From the NCBI GenBank assembly GCA_027579435.1, contig JANBPK010000786.1, forward strand, positions 26,115-90,114: a stretch of DNA of 64,000 bases. The letters run 5' to 3'. Below are positions 37,917-50,624 of the stretch, piece after piece (within the stretch, counting starts at the first letter, position 1; each line of letters begins with the position of its first letter). The translations under genes were made by a program, and so were the position numbers. This DNA comes from Candolleomyces eurysporus (lineage: Eukaryota > Basidiomycota > Agaricomycetes > Agaricales > Psathyrellaceae). The notes beneath the pieces are model-generated. The model searched no databases. It had not been told where the DNA came from and saw only the letters and a program-made list of their open reading frames with translations.

Positions 37917-40900
37917 TTATCGATCGGCATGTAGCGTTGACAAGCTTTTCAGCTGTTTCATGACCTGCGAAAGACGAGGGTAAGTAAAGACTCGCTACTG
38001 GCGAAGGAGAACCCACCTCTTCCAACTTGTCCATACGCTCCTGCAGATCCAGATGTCTCTGTATACCAGGATTCTCGCGAGCAAAGTCGACAATTTCTTT
38101 CCTGTCCAGACCATGCAACAACCTCGAATCGATTTCTCGAGGGAACTGTATTAGACTCGATTCAGTTTATCATTGTGCGTGAAAGAGAAGATTATTCAGA
38201 CCTGATAGNAAAAAGTGCTCCAGCAGCTCGATGTCGATGAATAGAGAGGAAGTGTAAGCCAACTTGTCGGCGACGGCGTTCAAGAACGCTTCGGGGCAGA
38301 AAGTTTCGCTCGGAGGACCGGCTTTACACACTTTAGAATTCAAGGCAGCCAGTCGCAGTTTCAGGATGTGGAGTCGTTCGCTGTACATCATGGCAACACG
38401 AGCTATACAGGACAACGTTTGAACGAAAGTTCAATCAACCAGAATGAGAGAACCTACCATCCAAAATTTGTGCGGGTGGGTACCGATACGATTCTGGCGA
38501 ATCATTAGCCTTGAGCTCCTGCCTGAGCGTCGATGACGATGACGATGCCTCCTCAGCACCACTGCTGTTGCCAACAATTTCCAACATCTTCGCTACCTTC
38601 TCTTTCGCCCTCTGCATCTCCTTTGCCTCCAAGGTCTTCACATGCGCAACCAAATCACCGAGTCTCCGACCGCCGCCCACTGTATTCTCGATGTCCTTAA
38701 GNTTTTTTCTCGCAAGCTGCCAACTCCTTCTTGTACATTTCCAGAGCCCTTTCCCTCCCCGCTTCCCACTCCTTCTGTTCTACCTCCACGTCGTGCTTGA
38801 ACGGCTTTATGCAGTTCTCAACCTGATCACTCGTCACCCTTCTCCTATCCCTCAAAATTCTATCGCTGAGCTTAATCAACATCTCCGCTGCCCCCGGGTG
38901 ATAATTGAACGGCTCCTCATTCACTATCGAACCGATCAACAACCTCAACCCATCTACGACCAAGCACGTCGAGTCCCTTCCAACCCCTGACTTTGTCAAA
39001 AGGCTCGAAGCAGCCTCCAGTTTGTGGTTCCAGTAAGGTTCCAAATCCTCTGGCTTCGGATCCTGACCCAACGGACCCAGCTCTGGAGCCCTCTTATCCA
39101 GCCAATAAAGCTCCTCAAGGACGTCCATCACCTTGTCCTCCAGCACGCTCTTCAACTTGGCGCGGACAATGGGCCGCTTGAAATCTTCCGCGGCCTTCTG
39201 GAATCGTGACTTGAGATGGTCCATCGTCTCTGAGACGTACCATTCAGGCGAAATCCTCCGGTCGCTATACTGGACTTTGAATCGGTGCGCAGTCTCATCT
39301 AGCTCGAGTTGGACGGCATCCGTAATGCCATGTAAAGATGAGGCCATGAACGACTCCAAAACCTCCATCAACCTCCTCCTCAACGTATCCGTCCCAACCA
39401 TCATCGCACTCTTCCCTCCTCCCCCAAACACATCCGCATGCTCCTTGAAATACTCGCTCTCACTCCTCCTCGCAGCCAACGCATTCGTTTCTCCCTTCCC
39501 AGGTGTGCCACTAGCCTTCGCAATAACACCCACATACCCAAGATGCAACGGATACCTATTCCCCGTTAAAATCCCCGCACCCTGCTCCGGACTGACCAGA
39601 TCCATCCTGGTCACAACCCCAATCGTCCTCAAGCCTAGGGGATCCACCTTCCTACTCGTCCTCAATGCAGGCGAATTCGCCAAATCCACATCCGCCGCAC
39701 ACACCGCCAAGATAATATTCGGCTCCCTGATATACTTCTCACACAACCCCGCGATCTGCGGTTGGTCGGAGCTCGAGGTCTGGACGTGACCTGGAAGGTC
39801 GATGAGGGTGAGGTCAGGGACGTTGGGGGAGTAGATTCGCAAGTGTATAGGGTCGTTAGAGACGGCTTCGTTAGATGGGACGGGGAGATTGAGGTCGGTG
39901 AGGGTGCGTTGGATGTCGGAGAAGTTGGTTAGCTTCCCAATTCCGAGTCCTGGGAATTCGCCGTATTCGATGGGAGCGGTCTGGCCTGGTTTCGCGGGTG
40001 TATGGATGAGGGTGAGTTCGATGGGCCGGCAGGTTACGATGTTGTTTCCCCTGCGGGTAATAATGATTAAGTTGGTTATTCGGGGAGAGGGAAACTTGGA
40101 GATAAAACGTACTTTGGCAAAAACTCGTGACCGACAATAGCTTCGAGCACCAAGCTCTTCCCCGAACTCTGGCTCCCGATAACAACGATGCTCGGCAACT
40201 TGAGCGCGTCGCTTTGGTCGATGCTAAGCAGCATACTCCGAATTTCAATGAGCTTCTTCGTCAAATGCATCGAGCCATTATCGATGATTGTCTGGTCCTT
40301 CCCGTCGTGAGCTGAAGACATGGTCCCGGCAACGGGAGCAGCGAGAGTCATAGCCGCAGCGTCTCCCTTCGGCGACTTGTTGTTAGGCTCTCCTCCTTCC
40401 CCATCTCCGTTTTTCTTATTCTGCATAGACGATAACAGGTCTTTCAGCAACTGAGGAGTTTCGACAACAGGCAACTCCGGGAGCTTGAGGTCGGCGAGTT
40501 TGGACGTGATAGCTGACACCCCATCCGAAGCAGTCGAGAAAATGCCTTTAGCAGTATTCCGAGCGGTGTTCACCCACGCGTCCGTTTGCCTTCTTANCCC
40601 CTACAAGCATCTAGCATAAGCATCAGAACATAACTTGGTAGGTGGGTCCTTTGCTCACCATCAAACTTGTAATTCGCATAGGCAAACACTCCAGCACCGG
40701 CAGTGGCTCCAGCAATAGGCAACCTAAACCTAATCACCATCTTCGGTATAGTGCTGGTGCTGGACGAGATGGCTCTTGCGTGCACATTTCGCAACGCCGA
40801 AGCTGGCACAGTCGAGCATCGTCTCCTCAGCGACTCAGGTGCCAGAAGCGTCGTGAACTGCCTGCGCATGGGTTTCGATGATGACGATGCCTGTTGGCGT

Positions 40901-40962
40901 CCAGCTTGCAAGCCATAGGTGACGATCTTAGGGGAAACCTTGCGTTTTGCTACGGAAAGCAT
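37917..40962 (-). CDS. mgm1: Mitochondrial inner-membrane dynamin-like GTPase Mgm1/OPA1
   Basis: The N terminus (from ATG 40962) is Arg/Ser-rich without acidic residues ([20 protein letters not shown]), as in a mitochondrial presequence. A glycine-rich membrane segment follows ([20 protein letters not shown]), as in Mgm1 orthologues. After one intron comes a stalk-like region, then the GTPase domain: P-loop GSQSSGKS, switch-I-region [16 protein letters not shown] and the NKxD-like TRMD. The middle and effector regions run to the TAA at 37917-37919, the last exon reading [14 protein letters not shown]. Mgm1 fuses mitochondrial inner membranes and shapes cristae, and is processed by a rhomboid protease into long and short forms. 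An N near 40602 coincides with a one-base frame slip just after the first intron, probably a sequencing error. The gene is bracketed by the 1.2 kb direct repeats. Confidence 0.95.
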
Positions 40963-42564
40963 GGCTGCTGCTAGATCAGAGAAGTTCTGGCAGTAGGAGA
41001 CTCCGTTGGAGATTCTGGAAATCTGTCGGGAGTAGCGAGAGATTGCCAGAAACTTCGAGGATTTCCAGAATTACAAAAGCTCAAATGCACGGATCGACCA
41101 GATATCCATGTTGCATCGATGAGCCAGGGGGATTGGCTCCCACGATGCCCAGCACGACCAAAGTACGACACGAGGCTGACTCGGTTCTTTAATTGCCAAG
41201 TGCGCAGTTTAACCAATCAAGAATGTGGTTGCAGTCTCCAGGTGAAGTTGTAGGTCTTCACAGTAGAGGTGAGAAGACACGAACATTTTTTACAGGACAG
41301 AGTGAAGCCGGACGTAAAGATGCTCAAAAGCGCTGTACGGTGCAAAGCTAGAGAATATCTGTACCACGAAGAGGGCGCAGTACCCGACATGACAACCCTG
41401 CGAATGATGACCCTTGTTGCGTCGGACTTGCACACCGTCGAGGACTGAGCGAGCTGTGACAGAGTTGTCGTCCTCCATCCACCTCGACGCGTCCGGAGCC
41501 TGCAGGCTATGGCATCCACAAAGCAGTCCTGAATCCGTCGTCCCCCGAGGCAAGGAACAGACATCATTCCGCGTTGGAAATGGTTTATCCACATACCGCG
41601 CTGACTGCCGAACGTCATCGTCGGGACTCCTGTCGGTCTAGCTTCAACAACATCCATGCAGCCTTTCATTCCCTGTCTGCATCTAGCTGCGCCTCCACTG
41701 TGGGTCTGTGGCGCTCTAAAGCCCGTTGTAGTGAGATGGGACGTCGAGGAACGCATGGCGTGCTCACCTTGGTAGTCGACGAACGGAGAAAAGCCATGCG
41801 AGCGATTCCGGAAGCTGCCTTGCTGGCTCCCGATCATTTTGCTTGGCGTCTGCAGCCACCACAGTCAGAGCTGGAAACAAGGAAAGTGGAAGGATATGTA
41901 GCAAGAATAGAGCTCAAAGATGACCAGCTGTTATTGGAAGTGGGGTAAGTATGCCGAGGAAGTTACCCACACCTCATTCTATTTTTTCCATCCATCGAAG
42001 CCGGCACCAGGAGACTGGGTTCCAGTCTACAAGCTCTGGGTGTTTGGAGTGTGTCAAGAAAGAATCATATTGGTATCATATCATACGTAGAACGACATAA
42101 TCGACAGATTCATGGATATAGCTACTCCTCTTACGGTACTTACTTTTGTAGTCCGTATCGTATCATCTACGGCCAAAGCCCAAGGCAAAGAGAAACTGAA
42201 AGAGCTCGAGGAAAAAANGGGGGAATAAAAAAACAACTAGCTAAAACGTATTGTTGATAGATAACACACAGCAAGAAAGCAAAGAGACAGCAAAGCGATG
42301 AGATAATACATAGCGATTCGAAAGCGAGAACGAGAACGACGACAAGAGAAAAACGGCGCTTGGCTAACAAGTCAGGAATGACGCAGTAGTCCATATAGAG
42401 TGAACGAATAAATAGAAAAACATGCAATGCGTGGACGATGGGGGGGGAATACGATGGACATTGAGGATGCAAAACAGAAATGCACGGTAAAATGTTACAC
42501 TTGCCTCAAACGAGCAAACAGACAGACAGACGGGAGAGGAAAACGGAGATCGGAATGTGTCCTA
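40963..42564. other. Intergenic region between mgm1 and the coiled-coil gene, with repeat copy 2
   Basis: It contains the mgm1 promoter side (40963 to about 41415) and most of the second direct-repeat copy. A minus-strand frame at 41217-41837 (206 codons) and a plus-strand one at 41574-41948 lie here. Copy 1 does not preserve them intact, so I do not call genes. Confidence 0.55.
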
Positions 42565-42607
42565 TCATGTAGCCGCAACAGGCACTCGTCTCCGAGGGGC
42601 CGACGCC
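41416..42607. repeat. 1.2 kb direct repeat, copy 2 (in place at the coiled-coil gene 3' end)
   Basis: Partner of 36189-37385. This copy runs continuously into the intact C-terminal exon of the minus-strand coiled-coil gene, so it is likely the original location, consisting of that gene's last codons, 3' untranslated region and downstream flank. Confidence 0.9.
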
Positions 42608-45600
42608 GACTCTTCCACGTTCTCCTTCTCATCCAACTCTACGACCTTTGGTACCGGACTCGTAATCTTCGAAAGCTTTCCGACAGAAGGTCTACTCGAA
42701 GACGACGCCGCCGCCGATGCCGCAACTCGCTGCTCCAGCGCACTAATGGCATTGGAGACCCTCTTCTTGGGCATAGGGGTCCCTGTCGGCGAAACAATTC
42801 TGTTTGGCTCAGGAGCAGGAACAGCGGCGCTGGCAGAATTCGACCGCCCAAGACCTTTAGCAGTCGGTGTAGGTGTTCCAACACTGCTACCAACGGATGG
42901 CCGTGGCTTGACGGAATTCGGTGGAGGTCCCATCGACCCAACCCGCGAGACGGAAGAGTTGACACGAGAGCTCTTGGCTAGAGCAGTCGAAGGCCTCGAG
43001 ACAGAAGCCGAGGAGGGTGGCCTGTCCATGGACTGCTTGCGTTCATGCGCCTTCTTCACGGTTCCCTCGTTATCGGAGAGGATGGCTTGAGATATGGGAG
43101 TGCTGCTGAAAACAGCAGAGTCCCGACGACTACGACTGGACTTCGACGGTTGGGCCGGTGTCATACCAGCAGTTCCTCGAACACCCATCTGTCGCTTCAT
43201 CTTTGGTACTAAGTTAGTATTGACCCAGGGAAAATACGAGGAACAGAACGAACCAATTCAAGCTCTTGCTGCTTCGAATCGAGGGCAATGTTGAGACCCA
43301 TCATATCCTGCTCAGCAACCGACTTCTGCTTCTCCAAGTGAACAATCTTGACCTCCTTATCGGCGCTCTCCTGCTGCAGCGAATGGACATGTCGACGCAA
43401 ACGCTCAACCTCGTCCTTGAGAGCAGACACCTGGTCACGGGAAGTCTTGAGCTCCACGTCGCTTTCTGCCTTCTGCTTGATGATCTTCTCAAGATTAGCC
43501 TTGGTTACCGAATCCTGGGATGTCGATTCACGGCTTCGTCGTTCCTGTTCATCCAACAGACGCATGTATTCACGCTTGAGAGTGGCCAGTTCTTCGCGGA
43601 GGCCTTCCGACTCGTTTTCGGAACGGACAACACGGTTTCGGTAATCCTCGACTTCACCATCTCGTTTCCGATTGCCCTCTTGAAGACGAGTGTTCGACTC
43701 GTTGGCGAACTGGAGTTCTTGTTCAAGCTGGCTGATACGACTTTCGTGTTCCTGGACGGTGGTAGCCAATCCTTCAGCGCGTTCCTGTTCTTGCTGGAGG
43801 TCGTAGTCGATCTAGAGATAATCAGCAAACTCACTCGACGGAATAGAAATAGACGAATACACACCTGGTCACGATCCTTCTCCAGAGCCTCGCGCAAATT
43901 CCAGAGCTCTTGAATTTCATTCTCGATCTCGGCCTTCTTGTTTTCGCTCTCGTTCCACTCGACTTCCATGCTATTGATTCTGCTCTCGAGGTCCTCAACG
44001 TGGAGCTTGAGTTCGTCCCTCTCCTGCTCAACACGAATCTTCTCCTGCTCGAGCTCCTGAATCTTGTTCGACATTTGTTCAGTGTGGGACCACTGCGCCT
44101 CCAGCTCGGCCCTGAGCGTATCATACTCTTCGTCACGAGCCTTCAGCTGCTGCCTCGCCTTCTCCAAGTCTTCCTCCCACGACGTCTTCTCCGCCTGCAC
44201 GCCCTCAAGCTTAACGATGAGCTCTTCCTTCTCCTGCTGCCACTGCAACTCAATAACGCGATGCCGATTCTTCTCAGCCTCCGTCGCCTGCTCCTTCTCT
44301 TCCCTCAGCCTCCTCAATTCCTCTTCATCAATATACGCCATACTAACATTCCCCATCTCATCTACCTGCGCTTTCACCTCCCTAATCCCCTGACTAAGCT
44401 CCCTCTCACTCTCGTCCCTATTCCACAGCGTCTCCTTGAGGTGCATAACATCCTCGCTCCTCTCCTTCACCAGCGTCTCCAGCGTCTCAATCTCCTCCTT
44501 CATCATATGTTCCCTCTTCATCTGCTNCCCCCCTCTCTCGCTCGAGCGCCGCGATCTGCCGGTGCAGCATCCGCAGCGCCTCCCCCGCTCGCCTCGTCCA
44601 TCACGCTCCGCTCCATGCTCATCTGCCGCGAACTGTCCACCTCTTCCTCGAGGTGCCGACACGCCTTTTCGAGCTCCTGCACCTTCTTCTTCCACCCTCT
44701 CAGTGCCGTCTTCCGCTGGTTCTCCACCTTCTCAGCGTCCTTGAGCTTGGAGCCCAACAGCTCTACCAGCTCGTCCCGCGCCCGCAAGTCCGCTTCGTAT
44801 TGCTGACACAGCTCCGTCTGCAGCGCCAACTGAGTCTGCAGCGAATAGATGAGGTTCTCTTCCTTGGACGTCTTGCGCGCGTGGCTGATAGCGCTCTTCG
44901 GTGGAGTGGTGGGGATCATAACTTGAGGCGTATAATACGTCGACGCATGTGCACTGAACGGATCAGGTTCTGGAACCGGAGGCGGGGCGTACACAAGGAC
45001 TTGTTCGCCTCGCTCGTCGTTGATGTCAGCTTCAGGCGGGGCGGCTCTGGGCTTGGGCGAACCGGACCCGACGCGAAGCATATTTTGAAGCATCGAGTCG
45101 CTGATTGCTCGAGTCCTGTTGCTCTTGGTAGACGAAGGAGCGGAGCTGCGTGAGGAGGCAGGTGAATCCATGGATAGTGAGCTTTCTTTCAGGTCGCTCG
45201 ATGGGTATGCAGCCGAATTGTTCGAGGTCGAAGCGTGAGTGTTCTCTGTACCCATCGAATAAAACACCGTCTGGCCCAAGGCGTACGACTGACTCCTTTC
45301 GTGAAGTGGTGTAGGCATCCGCGGGGGGACATCGTTCGCGTGGAAGATAGTTTCGTCGACTCCAGTGGCTTGGGGTGCGGGAACTTGGAGATGTTCCTCC
45401 TGCTGGGGTTCGGTCTTGGGTCTAGGGGGCGTCGAAAAGAGTTTCGCGTTAGCGCTGAACCCATGACCATTCTCACTATTCGTGGAATGATGGTACGACG
45501 AGTCCATATCCATGGACTGATCGAAAATAGGCGCGTTGACGTCAAACCCAAGTCCCCCAGATTCGAACCTCAAATCCAACGGCTGAGACACGTCAAAGAG

Positions 45601-46632
45601 GTTGGGAGACCCATTGGCAACCNGGGGGACTGGCGAACGACATATCNGGATGATGTAGNCCTCTTTCAAGGGCGTACCGGGGAGGGGACCAGGTTCGTTG
45701 AGAGGTGAGAAAAGATCGGACACGCTGGGCCGTGACGATTTCGAGTGGGATCTCCCGTGGCGCACGGCGGGCGTGCTGGTACTCTCGGGGCCCGACTGCC
45801 TCAGGCTGTCCAAGAATGAAGGTGTGGTATCTTTTGGTGGGGGCGGCGGGGCGTACATGTCGCTGTCCATTGAGATTTCGGGGCTGATGACCTTGTACGC
45901 GTCGCGCGAGAAGAACCGAACGTTCTGTCCGGTTCCGGGCGTGTTAGGTTCGCGTAGAATTGAGCGCACCGAGCCCATCCGGTCGTTTAATCCAGGGGGT
46001 AACGGGGGTTCATCCATGCCGGTGGGTCTGTGGGTGTCCTGGGAAGATGCTGAGCGCGGTGGGAGTTCGGTGCGGAGCAAGTCGAGGGATGGGCGCCGGA
46101 GGACGTCGACGGACGATGCTGATGGTGGACGACGCGGGGAGTCTTGAGAAGATCCCAACGCGTCTATCGAGTTGGATCTGGCGAGACTGGGGGAGGGTAC
46201 GGAAGGGCTCGCTTGGCTGCTTTGGCTCACTGCCAATGATAGTTGAGAGCCTGAAGCCCGAAATTTAGCTTTTGGAAGCCACGAGATGTATATTCACGTA
46301 CCACTTGAGACCGTGTTGAAATTTATCGGAGGCCTCACTTTCTTGGGAAGCCCGGGCATCCTCAACGAGCTGGCTGATTTGGGGTTTTCGCCCTCATCTT
46401 TCAGGGGCTGTCTGGACAAGCGCTTCAATACATTTCGCTTCGTAGTACTTCTTGTTGGCGATGGTGGTGGACTTGGCTGAGGAGGTGCCGGTGATGCTTG
46501 TGGTTCAGGCGGGTGGAATACCGATAGATTGGGGTGTTGTTCGTAGACCTTGTTCAGTACCTCGTTTTGAGGCTCTTCCTGTACTTCCTGTACTTGACGT
46601 GGCTTGAGGGCGTTGGCGAATTTGGACCACAT
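42565..46632 (-). CDS. Large coiled-coil protein of unknown function (possible cytoskeletal or spindle-pole role)
   Basis: Exons 46302-46632, 43865-46250, 43254-43811 and 42565-43200, with introns of 51-53 bases; about 1300 residues. The N-terminal third (from MWSKFANALKPRQ) is Ser/Pro-rich and disordered, with many proline-directed phosphorylation-like sites. The middle, from roughly KEENLIYSLQTQLALQTELC on, is a long Glu/Lys/Gln-rich heptad coiled coil with few breaks (LEKDRDQ, IDYDLQQEQERAEG). The tail (MKRQMGVRG, then Ser/Arg/Pro-rich to PRRRVPVAAT) is basic, as in microtubule-binding tails; that function is inference. The frame slips near the C-run at 44582-44586 and the N at 44527, and again around Ns at 45623-45659, so the consensus probably has indels there. 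I do not recognise an orthologue by name. Confidence 0.85.
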
Positions 46633-47901
46633 CGTTGGCGAAGGGGATGGAGTCTATGGGCACCCCAGGGTCGAATCTTCAACCGTCGATGGCGTTACCA
46701 GGGGAGTTTTGAGCCCTGTTGATCGTGGTAGCAAGAAGACCGTCACGGCCACAACTTTTCAACGAGACGCGCCTATCACGTGTGCGCGCTCGTCACTTTA
46801 TTTGCCATCATTTGTTCGACAAGCCTTTGCCTGGGCAAGCGTCATTAATGACCTTGTTCCAGGAGGGAATATTGAGCGAAATACAAGGTTGCAACCATTC
46901 GATGCACAAAGGGGTGTCAGAAATACACAATTCTAATGTATACCATGAGGAGTGGGGGGAACTTTATCTATTCAGGAGAGGCCGAAATGTCAAACGGTCA
47001 GCAATCGACAAAGTACTTTTCATGGATGACTTTGGCAGCAGGGCCATACAGCCGCCAGCCCAGATCCGTTGGGAGTTCCATTGGGCTACCTACACGATTG
47101 TTAGGGTTCACAGGGTAGCTCATCTCGACTAGAGCCGCAAGATGCTGAGTAGACATCCTTCTCCAAATTAAACTACTCGCGTCCGCCTCGAGAGTTTGAA
47201 GGAGGCGAGTTACGACGAAAAGCTGCCTGCAGGTCGAAGGAGAATGGAGTTATCATAAGCACACGCGATGAAAATTGTCGCGACGAGCAGCCAAATTTAC
47301 GAGTCCATCGATGTCCATCACTGATCCCAGGGCTCGTGTTGGGCTCGAATTATGTCAAGTCCCAACTTTGTCAAGCTAATTGCACCGAGGCGGCGGTGGG
47401 AGGGGTATCCTCGACACTGGTCGTCGGGTGTCGACCACCAGCATGGCAATCGAGTGAGATGCAGCGACCTGTTCGTCCATTCGAAATTTCGAGTGGAGGT
47501 CTTTCCGAATCAGGACGGCCCTGAGGCTGATGTCAGGGCACCCGATGCTATGGCAACCACCTGGAGTGCTGTGTATTCTTTCCCTTGCTTGCAAAGACAG
47601 CTGGGATATGAAAGCAAGAAGCAGCGCAGGGCGACGCTGGGAGTCTGGAAGGATTTGCAGAAAGTATAGAATGGGGATTACGAGAATAGATACGGAGGCA
47701 GAAGACAGCGTCGTGGAGCTGAGGCTGTGAGGATAATTGAAAGACGTGATGGGACTGGCAGGGCTGGCGACTCTGTTTTGTATTCATGATGGATTTCAAA
47801 GCAACCTCTCTTGATCCAAGGCGATCACTCGAAACTACCCTCTCCTCCTCTCCACCTCTGAACCGCCGTGTCCCAGGCGCCGCCGCCTCCCACCGCTGCC
47901 A
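46633..47901. other. Divergent promoter region
   Basis: About 1.27 kb separates the start of the coiled-coil gene (minus) from that of the phosphatase (plus), so it must carry both promoters. No convincing gene or clear TATA box was found. A plus-strand frame of 137 codons (46719-47132) lacks family features. Confidence 0.6.
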
Positions 47902-50624
47902 ATGGGCAAGGACCGCAACCTCCCCCGATCTCCCAACCCTGCAAAGCGCATCCGGCCACCCACCCTCGACATATCACAGGCCATAGAGCGCAGACCATCC
48001 ATCCAGGTCGAGACAGAGACCCCCATCTCGAGACACGACTCGGACGATGACGACGTCTTCGAGGACACTCTCCAGCTGTCCTCCCCGGAGTCGACCAGCA
48101 GCGCGTCGCCAACCCTCCCAAAGGTGCTCAAGGACGATGGTGACGAGATTCTCAAGGATCTGGCAGAACTCGAAGAGCTGAGGAACAGCGTAAAGCAAAA
48201 TCTTAAGCTGCGGCCCATCAAGTCCCGCACCAATCTCAGCAAGGCTGCCGGAACACCCTTCCAATCCACCTCCTCCTCGTCCGTGTGGTCGGACCGCGAT
48301 GCCTCCCTCGACTCCGCTGTCAGCACTACTTCGTCCTCGTATTTCACACCCGTAGGAGAAGCACCACCTACGTCAATGATCATTGCCTCGAGCGCCTCGG
48401 AATCTTTCCCAATCCTCGACTACATAGCCCCGCGCCCGCCTGCGCCAGTCAGTCCACGGTCCCTCTACGAACGGCTGACAAGTTCCAAACGGCCCTGGCT
48501 GATCGATGCAAGACCCCTTGTCGCGCACGAAGCCTTCCGTATCCGACACAGCATTAACGTCGCCATCCCATCACTCATCTTGCGACGGAGCAAAAAGCCA
48601 GGAGGCGGGTTTCAGACGCTTGATGCCCTGCGCGAGTATATCACAACAGAAGATGGCAAGGCCGCCTGGGACGACCTTATGCGGCAACCCGGTGGATCCT
48701 GGGACGGTGATGTTATTATTTATGACGACGAGATGGATGTGAAGGACAAAGACAATGCGAGCATCACTGCATGGGCTATCATACCGGTGATCACTCCCCT
48801 CCTCAGCTACGGGACGGTCGATTACCTCGAGGGTGGCTTATCGTCGGCAGGGCACGATCATGACCTGCAGACATTAATTGTCACGGGAGACGAAACAACG
48901 AGTCCTAACGTGGAGGCCAAAGCAGCGCCATTTGGCAAACAACAGCACAAGGCGTCAAAGGGCGCAGGGTTGTTTCAGCTTGATACCCAAAACACATACC
49001 GTTCCAAACCGTTGCCTGAAATTGAGCCTGAGTCGACACTGTCCGCCAAACCACCTTTCCCTCTTCCACCACCTCGTTCTCCACTGCCTGTGATGCCTTC
49101 AAGCGTATCTTCGTCATCGTCCTCGTCTAGCACCATATCGAGTTCCGACTTTACGGATTCGTCGAGTCCTTCCCCACCCCCTTCGTCGATAGCAGGCTTT
49201 AGACGGCCTCCACCACCCATTCGTCGGCCTAGTGCACCGAATCTCCGGACCAAGTCGATGGAACGCCTCACATTGGACACTACTAACCTTCCCAAACTCG
49301 CTACTCGCAAACCCATGAGATCGGCCACCCTAGCCGTGCCACCTTCGCTGACACTCCAAGTACCGACATCCCCTTCCCGGCTCTACCATTCCAATCATTC
49401 CCCCGTGACACCAAGAGACAACGGCCATGGAGGCCTACCATCTCCCAATCATCACGACCTGAAGAACTTTATGACGCCATATTTCACACCCCCACATACA
49501 CCGAAAGCGCCATTTGCATCTTTCGGATCTCAGCTGCATCATCAGCAGCATCCTTCTGAACCGCCAACTGCAAGACCTGGATTTGATGACCAGCCGCCGA
49601 CGACTGAGGATGCGTTCCCGGCGTTTACGGTTTCGACTATTCTGCCGAATTTCCTGTATTTGGGACCAGAGTTGACCACTCCTGAGCATGTGCGGGAGTT
49701 GAGCGACCTTGGGGTGAAGAGGATCGTGAATATTGCGGTGGAATGCGATGATGATCATGGGCTTGGGCTGAGAGAAGTGTTTGAAAAGTATTTGCATATT
49801 CCGATGAGGGATACGGTTGAGGAGGATAACATTACGAGGGGTGTTAGGGAGGTTTGTGATTTCTTGGGTGAGTTGGTGTTTCCATTACGTTCCCTTCACT
49901 TNCCATTTCCATTNTGCATCNTCTCTTCCCTCTACCCTCCCTTCTCTCNTCCGTCTACCCTTCTCGTCCCTTTAGCCGTTTATCGAAGNGTGCGTTTCAT
50001 TAACCCTGTTCTTCTCTCTTTTTTTTTTTANCCTCAGATGATGCCCGGTTACATTCTGCACCTACGTACGTACACTGCAAGGCCGGTAAATCACGTTCAG
50101 TGACTGCTGTCATGGCATACCTTATCCACGCGAACCGGTGGACCCTACACCGGGCATACAACTTTGTGCTCGAACGGCGCAAAGGCATCTCACCCAACAT
50201 CGGCTTCGTCTCGGAGCTCATGAACTTTGAAGAGCAGGAGCTGGGGAACAAGTCGAACGGGGTGCAGCCATCGGCGCCTGTGGGGTCGGGCAACGATGTG
50301 GACATGCAGTCAGGGTTCGGCGCGGCTGTGGCGAGCGGGAGCCTGCATGGGAGGTCGCGTGCACATGTGCGGGAGAGCTTGCCGCCTGCGTTGGGCTTGG
50401 AGGGGCTGCGGAGTGCGAGTTGCAATGATGGGATTCCGGCTGGCCCTGCGAGCGCGGGGATCAATGCTATGGATAGGGTGATTGGGGACTCGGGCCAGGA
50501 GGTCGAGATTAAGGATGCGAGTGGGAGGTATAGGCATATGAGGAGGGCCCCGGTGAATGAGAATACGTTGCAGCCGATGCGGAGGGTGAGTAAGGCTGGG
50601 TTGGAGAGCTCGGTGTATGGGTGA
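47902..50624 (+). CDS. Rhodanese-like plus dual-specificity protein phosphatase (MAPK phosphatase type)
   Basis: Two exons, 47902-49867 and 50038-50624, total 2553 bases or 850 residues; the 170-base intron has Ns in its pyrimidine tract. The N-terminal region is disordered. Residues about 195-330 (RPWLIDARPLVAHEAFRIRH, then SINVAIPSLILRR) match the rhodanese/CDC25-like fold of MAPK phosphatases. A long Ser/Pro linker follows, then the catalytic domain starting at STILPNFLYLGPELT. It has the general-acid loop IPMRDTVEEDNI and, after the splice, the active site VHCKAGKSRSVTAVMAYLI, with the nucleophile at about Cys669 and the invariant Arg six residues on. It should dephosphorylate Tyr and Ser/Thr, probably of a MAP kinase. 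The rhodanese part appears interrupted by insertions. The closest yeast analogy is Msg5/Sdp1, by architecture only. Confidence 0.92.

Noticed and set aside
41217..41837. Minus-strand open frame of 206 codons overlapping direct-repeat copy 2
   Set aside because: Repeat copy 1 does not keep the frame open over the shared part and the left portion is not duplicated. No family features.
43910..44806. Plus-strand Leu-rich open frame of 298 codons
   Set aside because: It is the mirror of the Glu/Lys/Gln-rich coiled coil on the minus strand. Antisense of such sequence is always Leu/Phe/Ser-rich.
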